From Deltaproteobacteria bacterium (GTDB lineage: Bacteria > Desulfobacterota_E > Deferrimicrobia > Deferrimicrobiales > Deferrimicrobiaceae): DNA of 15,534 nucleotides. Position numbers and translations under genes: made by a program. Below, piece after piece: positions 7,048-14,432 of the stretch. Numbering within the stretch: position 1 is the first letter of the stretch; each line of letters opens with the position of its first letter. The notes beneath the pieces are model-generated. The model was given only the letters and a program-made list of their open reading frames with translations, was not told the DNA's origin and ran no database searches. The stretch spans positions 1-15,534 of the forward strand of contig JAMDBZ010000047.1 in the NCBI GenBank assembly GCA_023488945.1. The letters run 5' to 3'.

Positions 7048-7736
7048 GCCGGCCGGCCGTCGCGACCCGGCTGTCCGAGGCGGCCCGGCTCCTGGCGGCG
7101 CGGTTCGGTCGCCCCCGCCGAAGCGCGCATGCGATCGATCCCGTCCGGAACCTGGTCCTCACGATCCTCTCCCAGAACACCAACGACGCGAACCGCGACC
7201 GGGCGTTCGCGTCGCTCATGTCCCGCTTCCCGACGTTGCCTTCGCTGGCCGGGGCGAAGCCGGCGGAGGTCGAGTCGTCCATCCGCGCCGGGGGGCTGGC
7301 GCGCGCCAAGGCGAAGGCGATCCTTTCGATGCTCGCGCGGCTTTCGGAGGAGCGGGGCGGGTACGATCTCTCCTTTCTCGGCCGGATGCCTCTTCCCGAG
7401 GCGCGCGCGTATTTGACGGGCTTTCCCGGGATCGGCGTCAAGACGGCGAGCGTCGTCCTGCTGTTCTCGTTCGGCCGGCCGGCCTTCCCGGTCGACACGC
7501 ACATCCTGCGCGTCTCGAAGCGGCTCGGGCTCGTCCCGCCGTCGTGCGACGCGGCCCGCGCCACGTTCCTGATGGAGCCGCACGTCCCGGCCGGCGGGCA
7601 TGTCGCGCTCCATCTCAACATGATCCGCCTGGGACGGGAGATCTGCCGCCCGCGGGATCCGCGCTGCCCGGAGTGCCCCCTCCTGCCCATCTGCCCCGAG
7701 GGGCGCCGGCGCACAGGGAGCGGCGGACGGGGATAA
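7044..7736 (+). CDS. nth: Endonuclease III family DNA glycosylase
   Basis: This base-excision repair enzyme belongs to the HhH-GPD superfamily and removes oxidised pyrimidines or related lesions. It has 230 residues. The helix-hairpin-helix LTGFPGIGVKTAS (124-136) carries the catalytic lysine K133, and FPVDTHILRVSKRLGL provides the catalytic aspartate D151. Four cysteines with spacing C-x6-C-x2-C-x5-C (201, 208, 211, 217) form the 4Fe-4S site. The start is TTG, overlapping the upstream TGA (TTGA). Lys plus Asp indicates a bifunctional glycosylase/lyase. Substrate range may differ from E. coli Nth because the N-terminal region (LSQNTNDANRDRAF) resembles the broader Nth-like group. Confidence 0.92.
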   Translation: MSRPAVATRLSEAARLLAARFGRPRRSAHAIDPVRNLVLTILSQNTNDANRDRAFASLMSRFPTLPSLAGAKPAEVESSIRAGGLARAKAKAILSMLARLSEERGGYDLSFLGRMPLPEARAYLTGFPGIGVKTASVVLLFSFGRPAFPVDTHILRVSKRLGLVPPSCDAARATFLMEPHVPAGGHVALHLNMIRLGREICRPRDPRCPECPLLPICPEGRRRTGSGGRG

Positions 7737-8452
7737 GGCGGAACGTCCCGCAGCTTCTTTTCCTGGGTCTCGCGACGCTTCTGTTCGGGCTCCCCTCCGT
7801 CATCGTCCTGCTCCTTCTGCCGGGAAAGCGGCTGAAAGGACGGTACTTCCAATGCCTCGCGAAGGCTTACTCCAGGACCGTCCTGGGAGCCTTCGGGGTG
7901 AAGGTCGCGGTTCGCGGGCTCGAACGGATCGACTCCGGGAGGCCGTACATCTTCATGTCCAACCACGCAAGCCACATCGACTCGCCGGCGCTGGCGCTGG
8001 TGATCCCCCAGCCGCTCCACTGGGTGTTCAAGAAGGAGCTCTCGAAGATCCCCGTCTTCGGGTGGGTGCTCCTCTCCGGCGGGCAGATCATGGTGGACCG
8101 GGCCGACCCCGAGGGGGCGAAGGCGGCGCTCCGGGAAGCGCTCGCGGGGCTGTCCGGGAGCAGCTCCGTGATGATCTACCCGGAGGGGACGCGCAGCCGG
8201 GACGGAATGCTCCAGCCGCTCAAGAAAGGCAGGTTCCACATGGCCGTCGGGTCCGGCCTGCCGATCGTCCCGGTCCGGGTGTCCGGGTCCTGCGACATCG
8301 TCGCCGCGGGGACGCTTGCCATCCGCCCCGGGACCGTCACGATCGAGCTGTTCCCGCCGATCCCGACCGAGGGGAGGACGGCCGCCGACATCCCGGAGCT
8401 CATGAGCCGGGTGGCCGAGGCGCTTGGCGGCGGAACGCCGGATCCTGGGTAA
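7673..8452 (+). CDS. plsC: 1-acyl-sn-glycerol-3-phosphate acyltransferase (PlsC family)
   Basis: This enzyme transfers an acyl chain to lysophosphatidic acid in phospholipid synthesis at the inner membrane. All four family motifs are present: NHASHID (NHx4D), FGWVLLSGGQIMVDR, YPEGTRSRDG and PIVPVRV. An N-terminal membrane segment (LLFLGLATLLFGLPSVIVLLLL) precedes them. The start is uncertain. The expected N-terminus is near 7733-7763, but there is no ATG, GTG or TTG in frame between GTG 7673 and GTG 7898. GTG 7673 (259 aa) would overlap nth by 64 nt without a clear ribosome binding site, and GTG 7898 would delete the membrane segment. ATA at 7733 overlaps the nth stop in the manner of the upstream genes but is a very rare start codon. 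The 3' end overlaps the convergent MFS gene by 53 bp. Confidence 0.85.
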   Translation: MPPPAHLPRGAPAHRERRTGIRRNVPQLLFLGLATLLFGLPSVIVLLLLPGKRLKGRYFQCLAKAYSRTVLGAFGVKVAVRGLERIDSGRPYIFMSNHASHIDSPALALVIPQPLHWVFKKELSKIPVFGWVLLSGGQIMVDRADPEGAKAALREALAGLSGSSSVMIYPEGTRSRDGMLQPLKKGRFHMAVGSGLPIVPVRVSGSCDIVAAGTLAIRPGTVTIELFPPIPTEGRTAADIPELMSRVAEALGGGTPDPG

Positions 8453-9569
8453 AGAAGAAGAGCGCCCCCGCCGCGGTCAGCCCCGCCGCCGCCGAGAACA
8501 TCGCCCGGTAGCCCATGTTCTCGGCGATGAAACCGAACGCCGCCGCCCCGATCACCAGTCCCATGTCGAACGCCCCGGTGAACATCGCCATCGCGATGCT
8601 CCCCTGGTCGCGCCCCGCCCGGTCGAGGACGAGCGCCGACAGCGACGGGAAGAGGAAGCCGTGGCCGATCCCGGTGACGACGGCCACGAGCGAGAGCCCG
8701 ACCGGCCCGTGGATGGAGGGGATGGCGAGGATCCCGCCGGCCATCAGCAGCAGCGAGACGAGGCTCAAGCGCTCCCTCGGCATCCGGTCGGAGAGGGTCC
8801 GCGCGAGCGTACGGGTGGCGATGACGGAGATCGCGTAGACCAGGACGAAGATCCCGATCGAGGGGATCTTCGTCAGGAGCAGGAAGACGGGGAGAAAGGT
8901 GAAGATCGACCCGTACGCGACTCCGAACAGAAATCCCGCCGTGTTCGGGATGAAATAGGGGCGCGTCAGGAACGCCCCGAGCGATGAGAAGGACGAGTTG
9001 TTCGCGCCGCGCGCCGGCTCCCGGATCCCGAAGGGGCACAGACCGGACAAGAACGCGATGACGGCGGCGGAGATGAAGAGCCCGTGAAAGCCGGCCCGCC
9101 CGATGATCCAGTCGCCGATCCCGCCGCCGATCGCGGTGGGGACGAAGAACGACAGGCCGAAGACGCCCAGCGCCTCGCCTCGCCGCTCCGGCGGGGCGGC
9201 GGCCGCGATCCAGGCGTAGGAGGCGGTGGCGAAGAAGGAGTAGGCTGCACCCTGGAAGAGCCGGATGGCGTACAGGTGGGCGCCCGCCTGCGTGACGAAG
9301 AGCCACGGGATCGTCGAGGCGCACGCAAGGAACGCGCCGGAGACGAGAAACGCCGTGCGGCCGAAGCGATCCACGACGAGGCCGGTCGCCGGCTTGAGCG
9401 ACACGGAGACGAGCGTCCCCGTGGCCATGAGCAGGCCGATCTGCCCCTCGCGCAGGTCGAGGCGGTAGAGGAACGCCGGGAGGAAGATGAACATCGTCGC
9501 GTAGAGCGAATAGAGGAAGTTCGAGATGTTGAGCAGGATGTAGTTCCGGTCGTAGAGGGAAGTCGGCAT
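8400..9569 (-). CDS. Major facilitator superfamily transporter
   Basis: This is a 389-residue permease with about 12 membrane segments. The loop between segments 2 and 3 carries GLVVDRFGRTAFLVSG, the MFS signature (G-x3-D-R-x-G-R), and a related DRMPRERLSLVSLLL follows segment 8 in the second half. The substrate cannot be inferred; the overall look is of a drug- or sugar-efflux-like antiporter. The ATG at 9569 has no Shine-Dalgarno sequence. Its immediate leader is CAACAACAATT, preceded by inverted and direct repeats that could fold. The C-terminus ends convergently inside plsC by 53 bp, an unusually long tail-to-tail overlap, although both C-terminal tails are poorly conserved. nadE diverges upstream. 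Confidence 0.9.
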   Translation of the reverse strand: MPTSLYDRNYILLNISNFLYSLYATMFIFLPAFLYRLDLREGQIGLLMATGTLVSVSLKPATGLVVDRFGRTAFLVSGAFLACASTIPWLFVTQAGAHLYAIRLFQGAAYSFFATASYAWIAAAAPPERRGEALGVFGLSFFVPTAIGGGIGDWIIGRAGFHGLFISAAVIAFLSGLCPFGIREPARGANNSSFSSLGAFLTRPYFIPNTAGFLFGVAYGSIFTFLPVFLLLTKIPSIGIFVLVYAISVIATRTLARTLSDRMPRERLSLVSLLLMAGGILAIPSIHGPVGLSLVAVVTGIGHGFLFPSLSALVLDRAGRDQGSIAMAMFTGAFDMGLVIGAAAFGFIAENMGYRAMFSAAAGLTAAGALFFFTQDPAFRRQAPRPPGS

Positions 9570-9580
9570 AATTGTTGTTG

Positions 9581-9731
9581 CGGATTGGAGCGGACGACCG
9601 CCCCGGGCAGGGCCGGCGTCCGCCGCTCAATCCGTCCGCCCGATCGACTGCGCGCGGATCGGAGCTGGCAGCCCGCCTGTGACAAGGCCCCGGCGTCCGC
9701 CGCTCAATCCGCCTGCCCGATCGATTGCGCG
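9581..9731. repeat. 42-bp direct repeat with an inverted partial copy, in the MFS leader
   Basis: Two 42-bp copies (9613-9654 and 9690-9731) differ at three positions and lie 77 bp apart. Each contains CCGCTCAATCCG (9623-9634; 9700-9711). A near-complementary segment CGGATTGGAGCGG lies at 9581-9593, beside the MFS start. In the MFS transcript that segment could pair with either copy, giving two alternative stems of 12 bp with a single bulge. Role unknown. Confidence 0.75.
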
Positions 9732-9753
9732 ATGAGGCAATCAATGAAACCGG

Positions 9754-9792
9754 ATAACAAATATCAAGCCGGGACCAAATAACAAATATTAA
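9754..9792 (+). repeat. AT-rich direct repeat upstream of nadE
   Basis: ATAACAAATATCAA (9754-9767) recurs as ATAACAAATATTAA (9779-9792), 25 bp apart. They lie in a roughly 100-bp AT-rich island (about 9738-9838) within an otherwise GC-rich region, just before nadE. It probably contains the nadE promoter and may hold paired regulator sites; no specific regulator can be named. Confidence 0.5.
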
Positions 9793-9835
9793 TATGAAAC
9801 CAAGTCACATAGGAAGGCGAACAGTAAATCTTGAT

Positions 9836-11452
9836 ATGAAGCCGCTCCGGATCGCGCTGGCCCAGATCAACACGGTCGTCGGGGACATCGAGGGGAACGC
9901 CCGGAAGATCCTCGACTCCGCGGACCGGGCGCGCGATGCGGGCGCCTCGCTGGTGCTTTTCCCGGAGCTGGCGGTCACCGGCTACCCGCCCGAGGACCTC
10001 CTTCTGCGCCCCTCGTTCATCGACAGGAACCTCGCCGCCTGGAACGACCTCGCCGCGCGGATCAACGGGGTCACCGCGGTCGTCGGGTTCGTGGACCGCG
10101 ACGCGGAAGGGCGCAACTACAATGCCGCGGGGATCGCCTCGGGGGGGCGCGTCCAGTCCGTCTACCGCAAGATGCACCTTCCCAACTACGGCGTCTTCGA
10201 CGAGCTGCGCTACTTCCAGCGGGGGAAGGAGCCGCTCCTGTTCCCCGTCGGGAAGGCGCTCGTGGGGGCCACCGTCTGCGAGGACATCTGGGTCCGGCGC
10301 GGACCGGTTCCCCGGGAAGCGCACGAGGGGGCGCGCCTGATCGTCAACATCTCCGCCTCGCCGTACCACGCGGGGAAGTGGGAGGTCCGCCGGGACCTGG
10401 TGGCGGCGCGCGCCACGGCGACGGGGTGCCCGGTGGCCTACTGCAACCTCGTCGGCGGGCAGGACGAGCTGGTCTTCGACGGCGGCAGTCTGGTCGTCGA
10501 CGCGAAGGGGGAGGTGATCGCCCGGGCCGGGATGTTCTCCGAGGAGCTGCTCCTGTGCGACATCGGGGGGAAGAAGGAGGGCGGCGCCATCGCTCCCGCG
10601 CCGAAGCGGGAGGAAGAGATCTTCGAGGCACTCGTCCTGGGGACCCGCGATTACGTGGAGAAGAACCGGTTCCCCGGCGTCATCATCGGGCTTTCCGGCG
10701 GGATCGACTCGTCGCTCGTCGCCGTTGTGGCGGTGGAGGCGCTCGGGCCCTCGCGGGTCATGGGGGTGACGCTCTCGTCGCGCTACACGGCGAGGATGAG
10801 CGTGGAGGACTCCCATGCCCTCGCGAAGAGCCTCGGAATCCGGTGCATCGACCTCTCGATCACCCCCATCTTCGAGGCCTTCGAGAAGGAGCTTGCCGGG
10901 CCTTTCCGGGGACGGAAACCCGATGCGACGGAGGAGAACCTCCAGGCGCGGATCCGCGGCACGATCCTGATGGCGCTGTCCAACAAGTTCGGGCAGCTCG
11001 TCCTCACGACGGGGAACAAGAGCGAGATGAGCGTGGGGTACGCCACCCTCTACGGCGACATGGCGGGCGGCTTCGCCGTGATCAAGGACCTGTTCAAGAC
11101 CAACGTCTACCGGCTCGCGCGCCACTACAACGCCCGGTGCGGCCGGCCCGTCATCCCCGAGCGGGTCCTGACCCGCGCGCCGTCCGCGGAGCTTCGGCCG
11201 GACCAGAAGGACTCCGACTCGCTGCCCGAGTACGACGTCCTCGACCCGATCTTGCAGAAGTACGTCGAGAAGGACCGAAGCGTCGCGGAGATCGTTGCGG
11301 CGGGGTACCCGGAGGACGTGGTCCGCCGGGTCGTGGCCCTTGTCGACAAGAGTGAGTACAAGAGGCGCCAGGCGCCGCCCGGCGTCAAGATCACCCCGCG
11401 CGCCCTGGGGAAAGACCGCCGGATGCCGATCACCAACCGATCGAACGGGTAG
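9836..11452 (+). CDS. nadE: Glutamine-dependent NAD+ synthetase
   Basis: This enzyme amidates nicotinic acid adenine dinucleotide to NAD+, taking ammonia from glutamine. The protein has 538 residues in two domains. The N-terminal nitrilase-like glutaminase domain shows the catalytic triad E44 (FPELAVTGY), K112 ([14 protein letters not shown]) and C148 (GATVCEDIW). The C-terminal synthetase domain shows the PP-loop [10 protein letters not shown] (285-294), [19 protein letters not shown] and the late [11 protein letters not shown]. The start chosen is ATG 9836, because [20 protein letters not shown] matches the family's N-terminus. ATG 9794 would add 14 residues. An AGGAAGG at 9811-9817 is too far from 9836 for an ideal ribosome binding site. 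Function is secure. Confidence 0.95.
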   Translation: MKPLRIALAQINTVVGDIEGNARKILDSADRARDAGASLVLFPELAVTGYPPEDLLLRPSFIDRNLAAWNDLAARINGVTAVVGFVDRDAEGRNYNAAGIASGGRVQSVYRKMHLPNYGVFDELRYFQRGKEPLLFPVGKALVGATVCEDIWVRRGPVPREAHEGARLIVNISASPYHAGKWEVRRDLVAARATATGCPVAYCNLVGGQDELVFDGGSLVVDAKGEVIARAGMFSEELLLCDIGGKKEGGAIAPAPKREEEIFEALVLGTRDYVEKNRFPGVIIGLSGGIDSSLVAVVAVEALGPSRVMGVTLSSRYTARMSVEDSHALAKSLGIRCIDLSITPIFEAFEKELAGPFRGRKPDATEENLQARIRGTILMALSNKFGQLVLTTGNKSEMSVGYATLYGDMAGGFAVIKDLFKTNVYRLARHYNARCGRPVIPERVLTRAPSAELRPDQKDSDSLPEYDVLDPILQKYVEKDRSVAEIVAAGYPEDVVRRVVALVDKSEYKRRQAPPGVKITPRALGKDRRMPITNRSNG

Positions 11453-11527
11453 GAAAGGAGTCGTTCACTCCCCGGACAACCGTCCACGTCCTCCCGGCCG
11501 ATGGATGCCGGAGAAGGGAGGTCGCCC

Positions 11528-12178
11528 GTGAAACGCGTCATTGCCGTGCTCCTCTTCATCATGATTTCCATGACGCCCGCCGCTTCCGGGGCCTGGGACG
11601 GGTGGTCGTTCCAGCTCCTGGGCGGCGTTCCGTTCAGCTTCACGACCCCCTTGAAGATCACCCAGTCAGGGCAGTCCGACATCAAGGGGAACGCGCGGTA
11701 CAAGTCGAAGCCGTTCGAGAGCCCCTTCTACTACGCCGTGCGCGTCGGGACGTGGCAGGGGGATCGTGCGTGGGAGGTGGAGCTCGTCCACAACAAGCTC
11801 TACCTGGACAATCCGCCGCCCGAGGTCCAGGGCTTCTCGATCACGCACGGTTTCAACATGCTCACCGTCAACCGGGCGTGGGACCGGGGGGCGCTTATCT
11901 ACCGGCTCGGCGCGGGAGTGGTCGTCACCCATCCGGAGAACACCGTCCGCGGGCGGAAACACCCGGAGGACGGCGGGATCCTGGGCGGCGGGTATTACAT
12001 CTCCGGGCCGACGGCGCAGGCTGCCGTGGAAAAGCGGTTCGCCGTCTGGAGGGAGCTGACCGGCGCGTTGGAGGGAAAGGTGACGGCCTCCTGGGCGCGC
12101 GTCCCCGTGGAGGGCGGGCACGCGGATGTCCCCAACGTGGCGGTCCACGGCCTGTTCGGCCTGGGGTACGGGCGGTAG
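11528..12178 (+). CDS. Secreted or outer-membrane beta-barrel-like protein, unknown function
   Basis: This 216-residue protein begins with a clear signal peptide (basic VKR, hydrophobic core IAVLLFIMISM, cleavage around PAASGA before WDGWSF). The GTG start has an excellent ribosome binding site, GGGAGG 6 nt upstream. The mature part alternates polar and aromatic or aliphatic residues in short beta-like strands (FYYAVRVGTW, WEVELVHNKLYL, ALIYRLGAGVVV, AAVEKRFAVW, VAVHGLFGLGYG). This suggests a small eight-stranded outer-membrane barrel, though the last residue is not the usual Phe or Trp. I cannot assign a family. It lies 75 nt after nadE and may be cotranscribed with it; no terminator separates them. 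It is convergent with the MetE-like gene, 42 nt away. Confidence 0.8.
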   Translation: MKRVIAVLLFIMISMTPAASGAWDGWSFQLLGGVPFSFTTPLKITQSGQSDIKGNARYKSKPFESPFYYAVRVGTWQGDRAWEVELVHNKLYLDNPPPEVQGFSITHGFNMLTVNRAWDRGALIYRLGAGVVVTHPENTVRGRKHPEDGGILGGGYYISGPTAQAAVEKRFAVWRELTGALEGKVTASWARVPVEGGHADVPNVAVHGLFGLGYGR

Positions 12179-12220
12179 CTCGGCGCGCCGCCGCCGCAGA
12201 ACCCTGGCGAGACATGCGGG

Positions 12221-13318
12221 TTAAACCGTCTCCTTCCCTGCGGGGTGGCGCCGGCCCGGATGGCGGCGCCGCGCAAGCCGGGCACCGGCGGCCATCGCCC
12301 TCATCTTGTCGAACGCCACGTCGCGCGGCAGGTGGTTCAGGCCGCAGTCGGGGTTCACCCACACGCGTTCCGGGCCGACGACGTCGGCGACGCGCCGGAT
12401 CGTCGCCGCGACCTCCTCCCGGGTTTCCATGCGGTGGTCCTGCACGTCGACCGCGCCGGCCCCGATCGCCTTGTCCGCCGGGAAGTCCCGGAGCGCCGCG
12501 AGGTCTTCCACCTTGAGGGATGCGAACGCCATCAGGACGAGGTCGAGGTTCGACCCGCGGATCACGGGCAGGATCGCCCCGAACTCGGCGGGAAAGATCC
12601 GGAGTCCCACGTGCGCGGAGGGGTCGGGGTTGTAGTTCCCCTGGCAGACGTGGAGTGCCTTCTTCGCCCGCGTGACGCCCTCGAAGCAGGCGTTGATCGC
12701 GCGGATCCCCCACGGCTGGTCGCCGGCGAGGAACCAGAGGATCGGCTCGTCGAGCTGGATCACGTCGCAGCCGGCCTCGTCGAGCCTCCGGAACTCGGCG
12801 TTGACCACGGCCGCCATGTCCATGGCCAGCGCCTCGGGGTCGCCGTAATGCTCGTCCCACGCGACGCGGGCGAACATGTGCGGCCCGGTCATGGCGATCT
12901 TGACCGGCCTGTCCGTGTTCTCCCGCAGGAAGGCCAGCTCGTCGAGAAGTCCGAGCGGGGCCGGCTCGAGGCGGGCCGTGACGACCGGCGCCGGCAGCAT
13001 CGCATCCGGGGCGACCGGCGTGATGCCCGTCTTGGGCCGCAGCTCCCCGGAGAACCCCGGGATCTTCGCCGCGAAATGGTTGATCATCGCGTTCGGGGGA
13101 CCGAACCGGTTGTCGTCGCGCCGGAACAGCTCCCCGTCGCTCACCACGTCGACTCCGGCGCGCTCCTGGTCCTTGATCGCCGCCCGGGCCGCCGTGGCCT
13201 TGGCGTCGCGGAAGGCGTCGGCCGGGAGCGCACCGGAGGCGACCGCCTCCTGGAGCGCGGGATACCAGTCGGGGACGGTGTACGAGCCGACGACCGTGGT
13301 CGGGAAAAGGGCGGGCAT
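12221..13318 (-). CDS. MetE-like cobalamin-independent methionine synthase, C-terminal-domain type
   Basis: This 365-residue protein matches the catalytic barrel of cobalamin-independent methionine synthase without the N-terminal MetE domain. Standalone proteins of this type transfer a methyl group to homocysteine from a folate or another donor. Visible motifs are VVGSYTVPDWY (9-19), the substrate-site QLDEP (188-192), and zinc ligands H223 and C225 (HVCQGNY) plus C325 (NPDCGL). The third ligand, a glutamate in characterised MetE, aligns with alanine (LVLMAFASL, about 264). The ATG start has a GGAGG ribosome binding site about 8 nt upstream. Upstream lies an attC-like remnant, so the gene is at the edge of the cassette region. 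The methyl donor is unknown. Confidence 0.87.
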   Translation of the reverse strand: MPALFPTTVVGSYTVPDWYPALQEAVASGALPADAFRDAKATAARAAIKDQERAGVDVVSDGELFRRDDNRFGPPNAMINHFAAKIPGFSGELRPKTGITPVAPDAMLPAPVVTARLEPAPLGLLDELAFLRENTDRPVKIAMTGPHMFARVAWDEHYGDPEALAMDMAAVVNAEFRRLDEAGCDVIQLDEPILWFLAGDQPWGIRAINACFEGVTRAKKALHVCQGNYNPDPSAHVGLRIFPAEFGAILPVIRGSNLDLVLMAFASLKVEDLAALRDFPADKAIGAGAVDVQDHRMETREEVAATIRRVADVVGPERVWVNPDCGLNHLPRDVAFDKMRAMAAGARLARRRHPGRRHPAGKETV

Positions 13319-13338
13319 GGTCGTATCCTCCGGATCTT

Positions 13339-13377
13339 GTTAGGGCGGCGAGCGCCGCCAGTTTCAAGCCATTAGAC
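13339..13377 (-). other. attC-like site C, apparently truncated
   Basis: Reading leftward, the SRPBCC stop TAA lies inside GTCTAAT (13377-13371), a near match to the attC core RYYYAAC. GGCTTGAAACTG follows, matching the arms of sites A and B, then a perfect 7-bp stem GGCGGCG/CGCCGCC (13344-13359) and CCTAAC (13344-13339). The second half of a full attC is missing. No T-run follows, so this is not a typical terminator. Confidence 0.5.
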
Positions 13378-13807
13378 AGCCGGGCCGCTGCACTCCGCCT
13401 CCAGGACTCGGCGTGCGTGCGCGAGGTCGGCGTCGGTGCCGGCCTTGTGCGCCGCCCATAACGCGTCGTCGGCACCGTCCCACCGTACCGCCAGGTGAAT
13501 GAGCACACATCCCCCGGTCTGCAGCGGGAAGAGGCGCGACCGTGAGAGTTCTGTGTGCCCCGCCGCGTCCGTGATCCGGAAGTCGATCACGCCGCACGCG
13601 GTCGAGATCGGGTCGGATCGTGAACGTGTCGCCGGCGGGGCCGACTCCGGCATACGTGTCAGCGCCGGTACGCTCCACCCGGCTGGTCCAGTGCGGATAC
13701 AACTGCGGGAACTCGAGGGGGTTGGTCAGGCGCGCCCAGACGATGTCGTAGGGCAGGCGGAACGCCACGGCCGAGACGTATGTGTCCGGTGGGAGGGATA
13801 CGTTCAT
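13372..13807 (-). pseudogene. SRPBCC (START-like) family protein, frameshifted
   Basis: The protein begins at ATG 13807 (GGAG about 7 nt upstream) as MNVSLPPDTYVSAVAF and reads VWARLTNPLEFPQLYPHWTS, typical of small SRPBCC ligand-binding proteins. Near position 13600 the reading frame must shift. The N-terminal frame ends its family-like part at FTIRPDLD, and the continuation CGVIDFRITDAAGHTELSRS and AVRWDGADDALWAAHKAGTD lies in another frame, ending at the TAA at 13372. One extra base, or two missing, accounts for it. Joined, the product would be about 144 residues, a normal length. It is either a real pseudogene or a sequencing error. The stop lies inside an attC-like core and another attC-like site lies just upstream, so the gene looks like an integron cassette. 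Ligand unknown. Confidence 0.75.
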
Positions 13808-13840
13808 GCGTAACTCCGCACTTCCGGTAAAGGCGCTGGC

Positions 13841-13916
13841 TGTCAACGCCCGGCTTGAGCTGCAGACGCCCAAGTCTTATCCCAGGCGGCCCGACAGCTT
13901 CAAGCCGTAGTTAGGC
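13841..13916 (-). other. attC-like site B (76 bp)
   Basis: In the gene direction it begins with GCCTAAC (13916-13910), a perfect RYYYAAC core that contains the stop codon of the DUF2628 gene. The arm CGGCTTGAAGCTG (13907-13895) follows. Its partner CAGCTCAAGCCG (13862-13851) lacks one base, leaving a bulged (extrahelical) base on the arm next to the first core, as in attC. The site ends with GTTGACA (13847-13841), an imperfect GTTRRRY core. Length and layout fit attC sites. Confidence 0.65.
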
Positions 13917-14273
13917 ACATTTAGTCACTTGTTCAATTGCTGCCTCTGGTGACTCTGCTTCTATAGAGCTGATATAACGATAACCACGCCTTTTTAATTT
14001 ATATATTAACCAATCGTTGCCCTTGAATCCAGGTAGCAATAATAGAGCTATATTCCCTAATAAAATAATATTAAGAAATACGGAACCTGTTTCGTGTGTG
14101 AATGTGGCAATAATAATTAATGATATGAAAATAATTATCCATAAAGCAGTTATCATCCAAAGCTTTTTAATTATTAGCCATATAATTCCAAAGAATAAGG
14201 CTGGCCATGAGAATCCAGTTTTTATTGCTTCGATCCCTTGCGAAGGATGCTTGTAGACAGTATATCTTTTCAC
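13911..14273 (-). CDS. DUF2628-family small membrane protein
   Basis: This 120-residue protein has the DUF2628 pattern: YTVYKHPSQGIEAIKTGFSWPALFFGIIWLIIKKLW, two or three strongly hydrophobic segments (about 24-56 and 66-82), then GFKGNDWLIYKLKRRGY and a short C-terminal domain ending EAAIEQVTKCA. Its role is unknown. It starts at GTG 14273 with AAGGAT about 5 nt upstream. Base composition is strikingly AT-rich compared with the GC-rich backbone, so it was almost certainly acquired horizontally. The TAA stop lies within the GCCTAAC core of attC-like site B, and attC-like site A lies upstream. This is the clearest cassette in the set. Confidence 0.88.
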   Translation of the reverse strand: MKRYTVYKHPSQGIEAIKTGFSWPALFFGIIWLIIKKLWMITALWIIIFISLIIIATFTHETGSVFLNIILLGNIALLLLPGFKGNDWLIYKLKRRGYRYISSIEAESPEAAIEQVTKCA

Positions 14274-14297
14274 TTTTATCCTTTATAAGAATCTGCT

Positions 14298-14427
14298 CGG
14301 CTTAAGCTGCGGCGGGCCCCACTCTGAAGCACCTCACCACCCCAGGACCTTTATACCTTTGCCCGGTCGCCAGCGGACGCCAAGGCCTTATCCAGCGCGG
14401 GCCGCCAGCTTTAAGCCGTAGTTAGCC
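14298..14427 (-). other. attC-like site A (about 130 bp)
   Basis: In the gene direction it begins with GGCTAAC (14427-14421), 5 nt after the higA stop. The arm CGGCTTAAAGCTGGCGGCCC (14418-14399) follows, and after a 79-nt loop comes its complementary arm (14319-14298). That arm includes CAGCTTAAGCCG and lacks one base at the same place as in site B. The first 50 bp or so align with site B (TAACTACGGCTT, then GATAAGG/A and TTGG). The terminal GTTRRRY core is not recognisable, so the site may be degenerate. Confidence 0.55.
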
Positions 14428-14432
14428 GGTGC

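Noticed and set aside
11457..11471. Small hairpin GGAGT/ACTCC after nadE as a terminator
   Set aside because: The stem is only 5 bp and has no T-run.
13344..13359. Perfect GGCGGCG/CGCCGCC stem as a rho-independent terminator of the SRPBCC gene
   Set aside because: No run of T follows on either strand, and it fits better as part of the attC-like remnant.
13319..13371. Riboswitch (SAM or cobalamin) in front of the MetE-like gene
   Set aside because: The leader is about 50 nt to the previous stop codon, too short for those aptamers, and no conserved box is visible.
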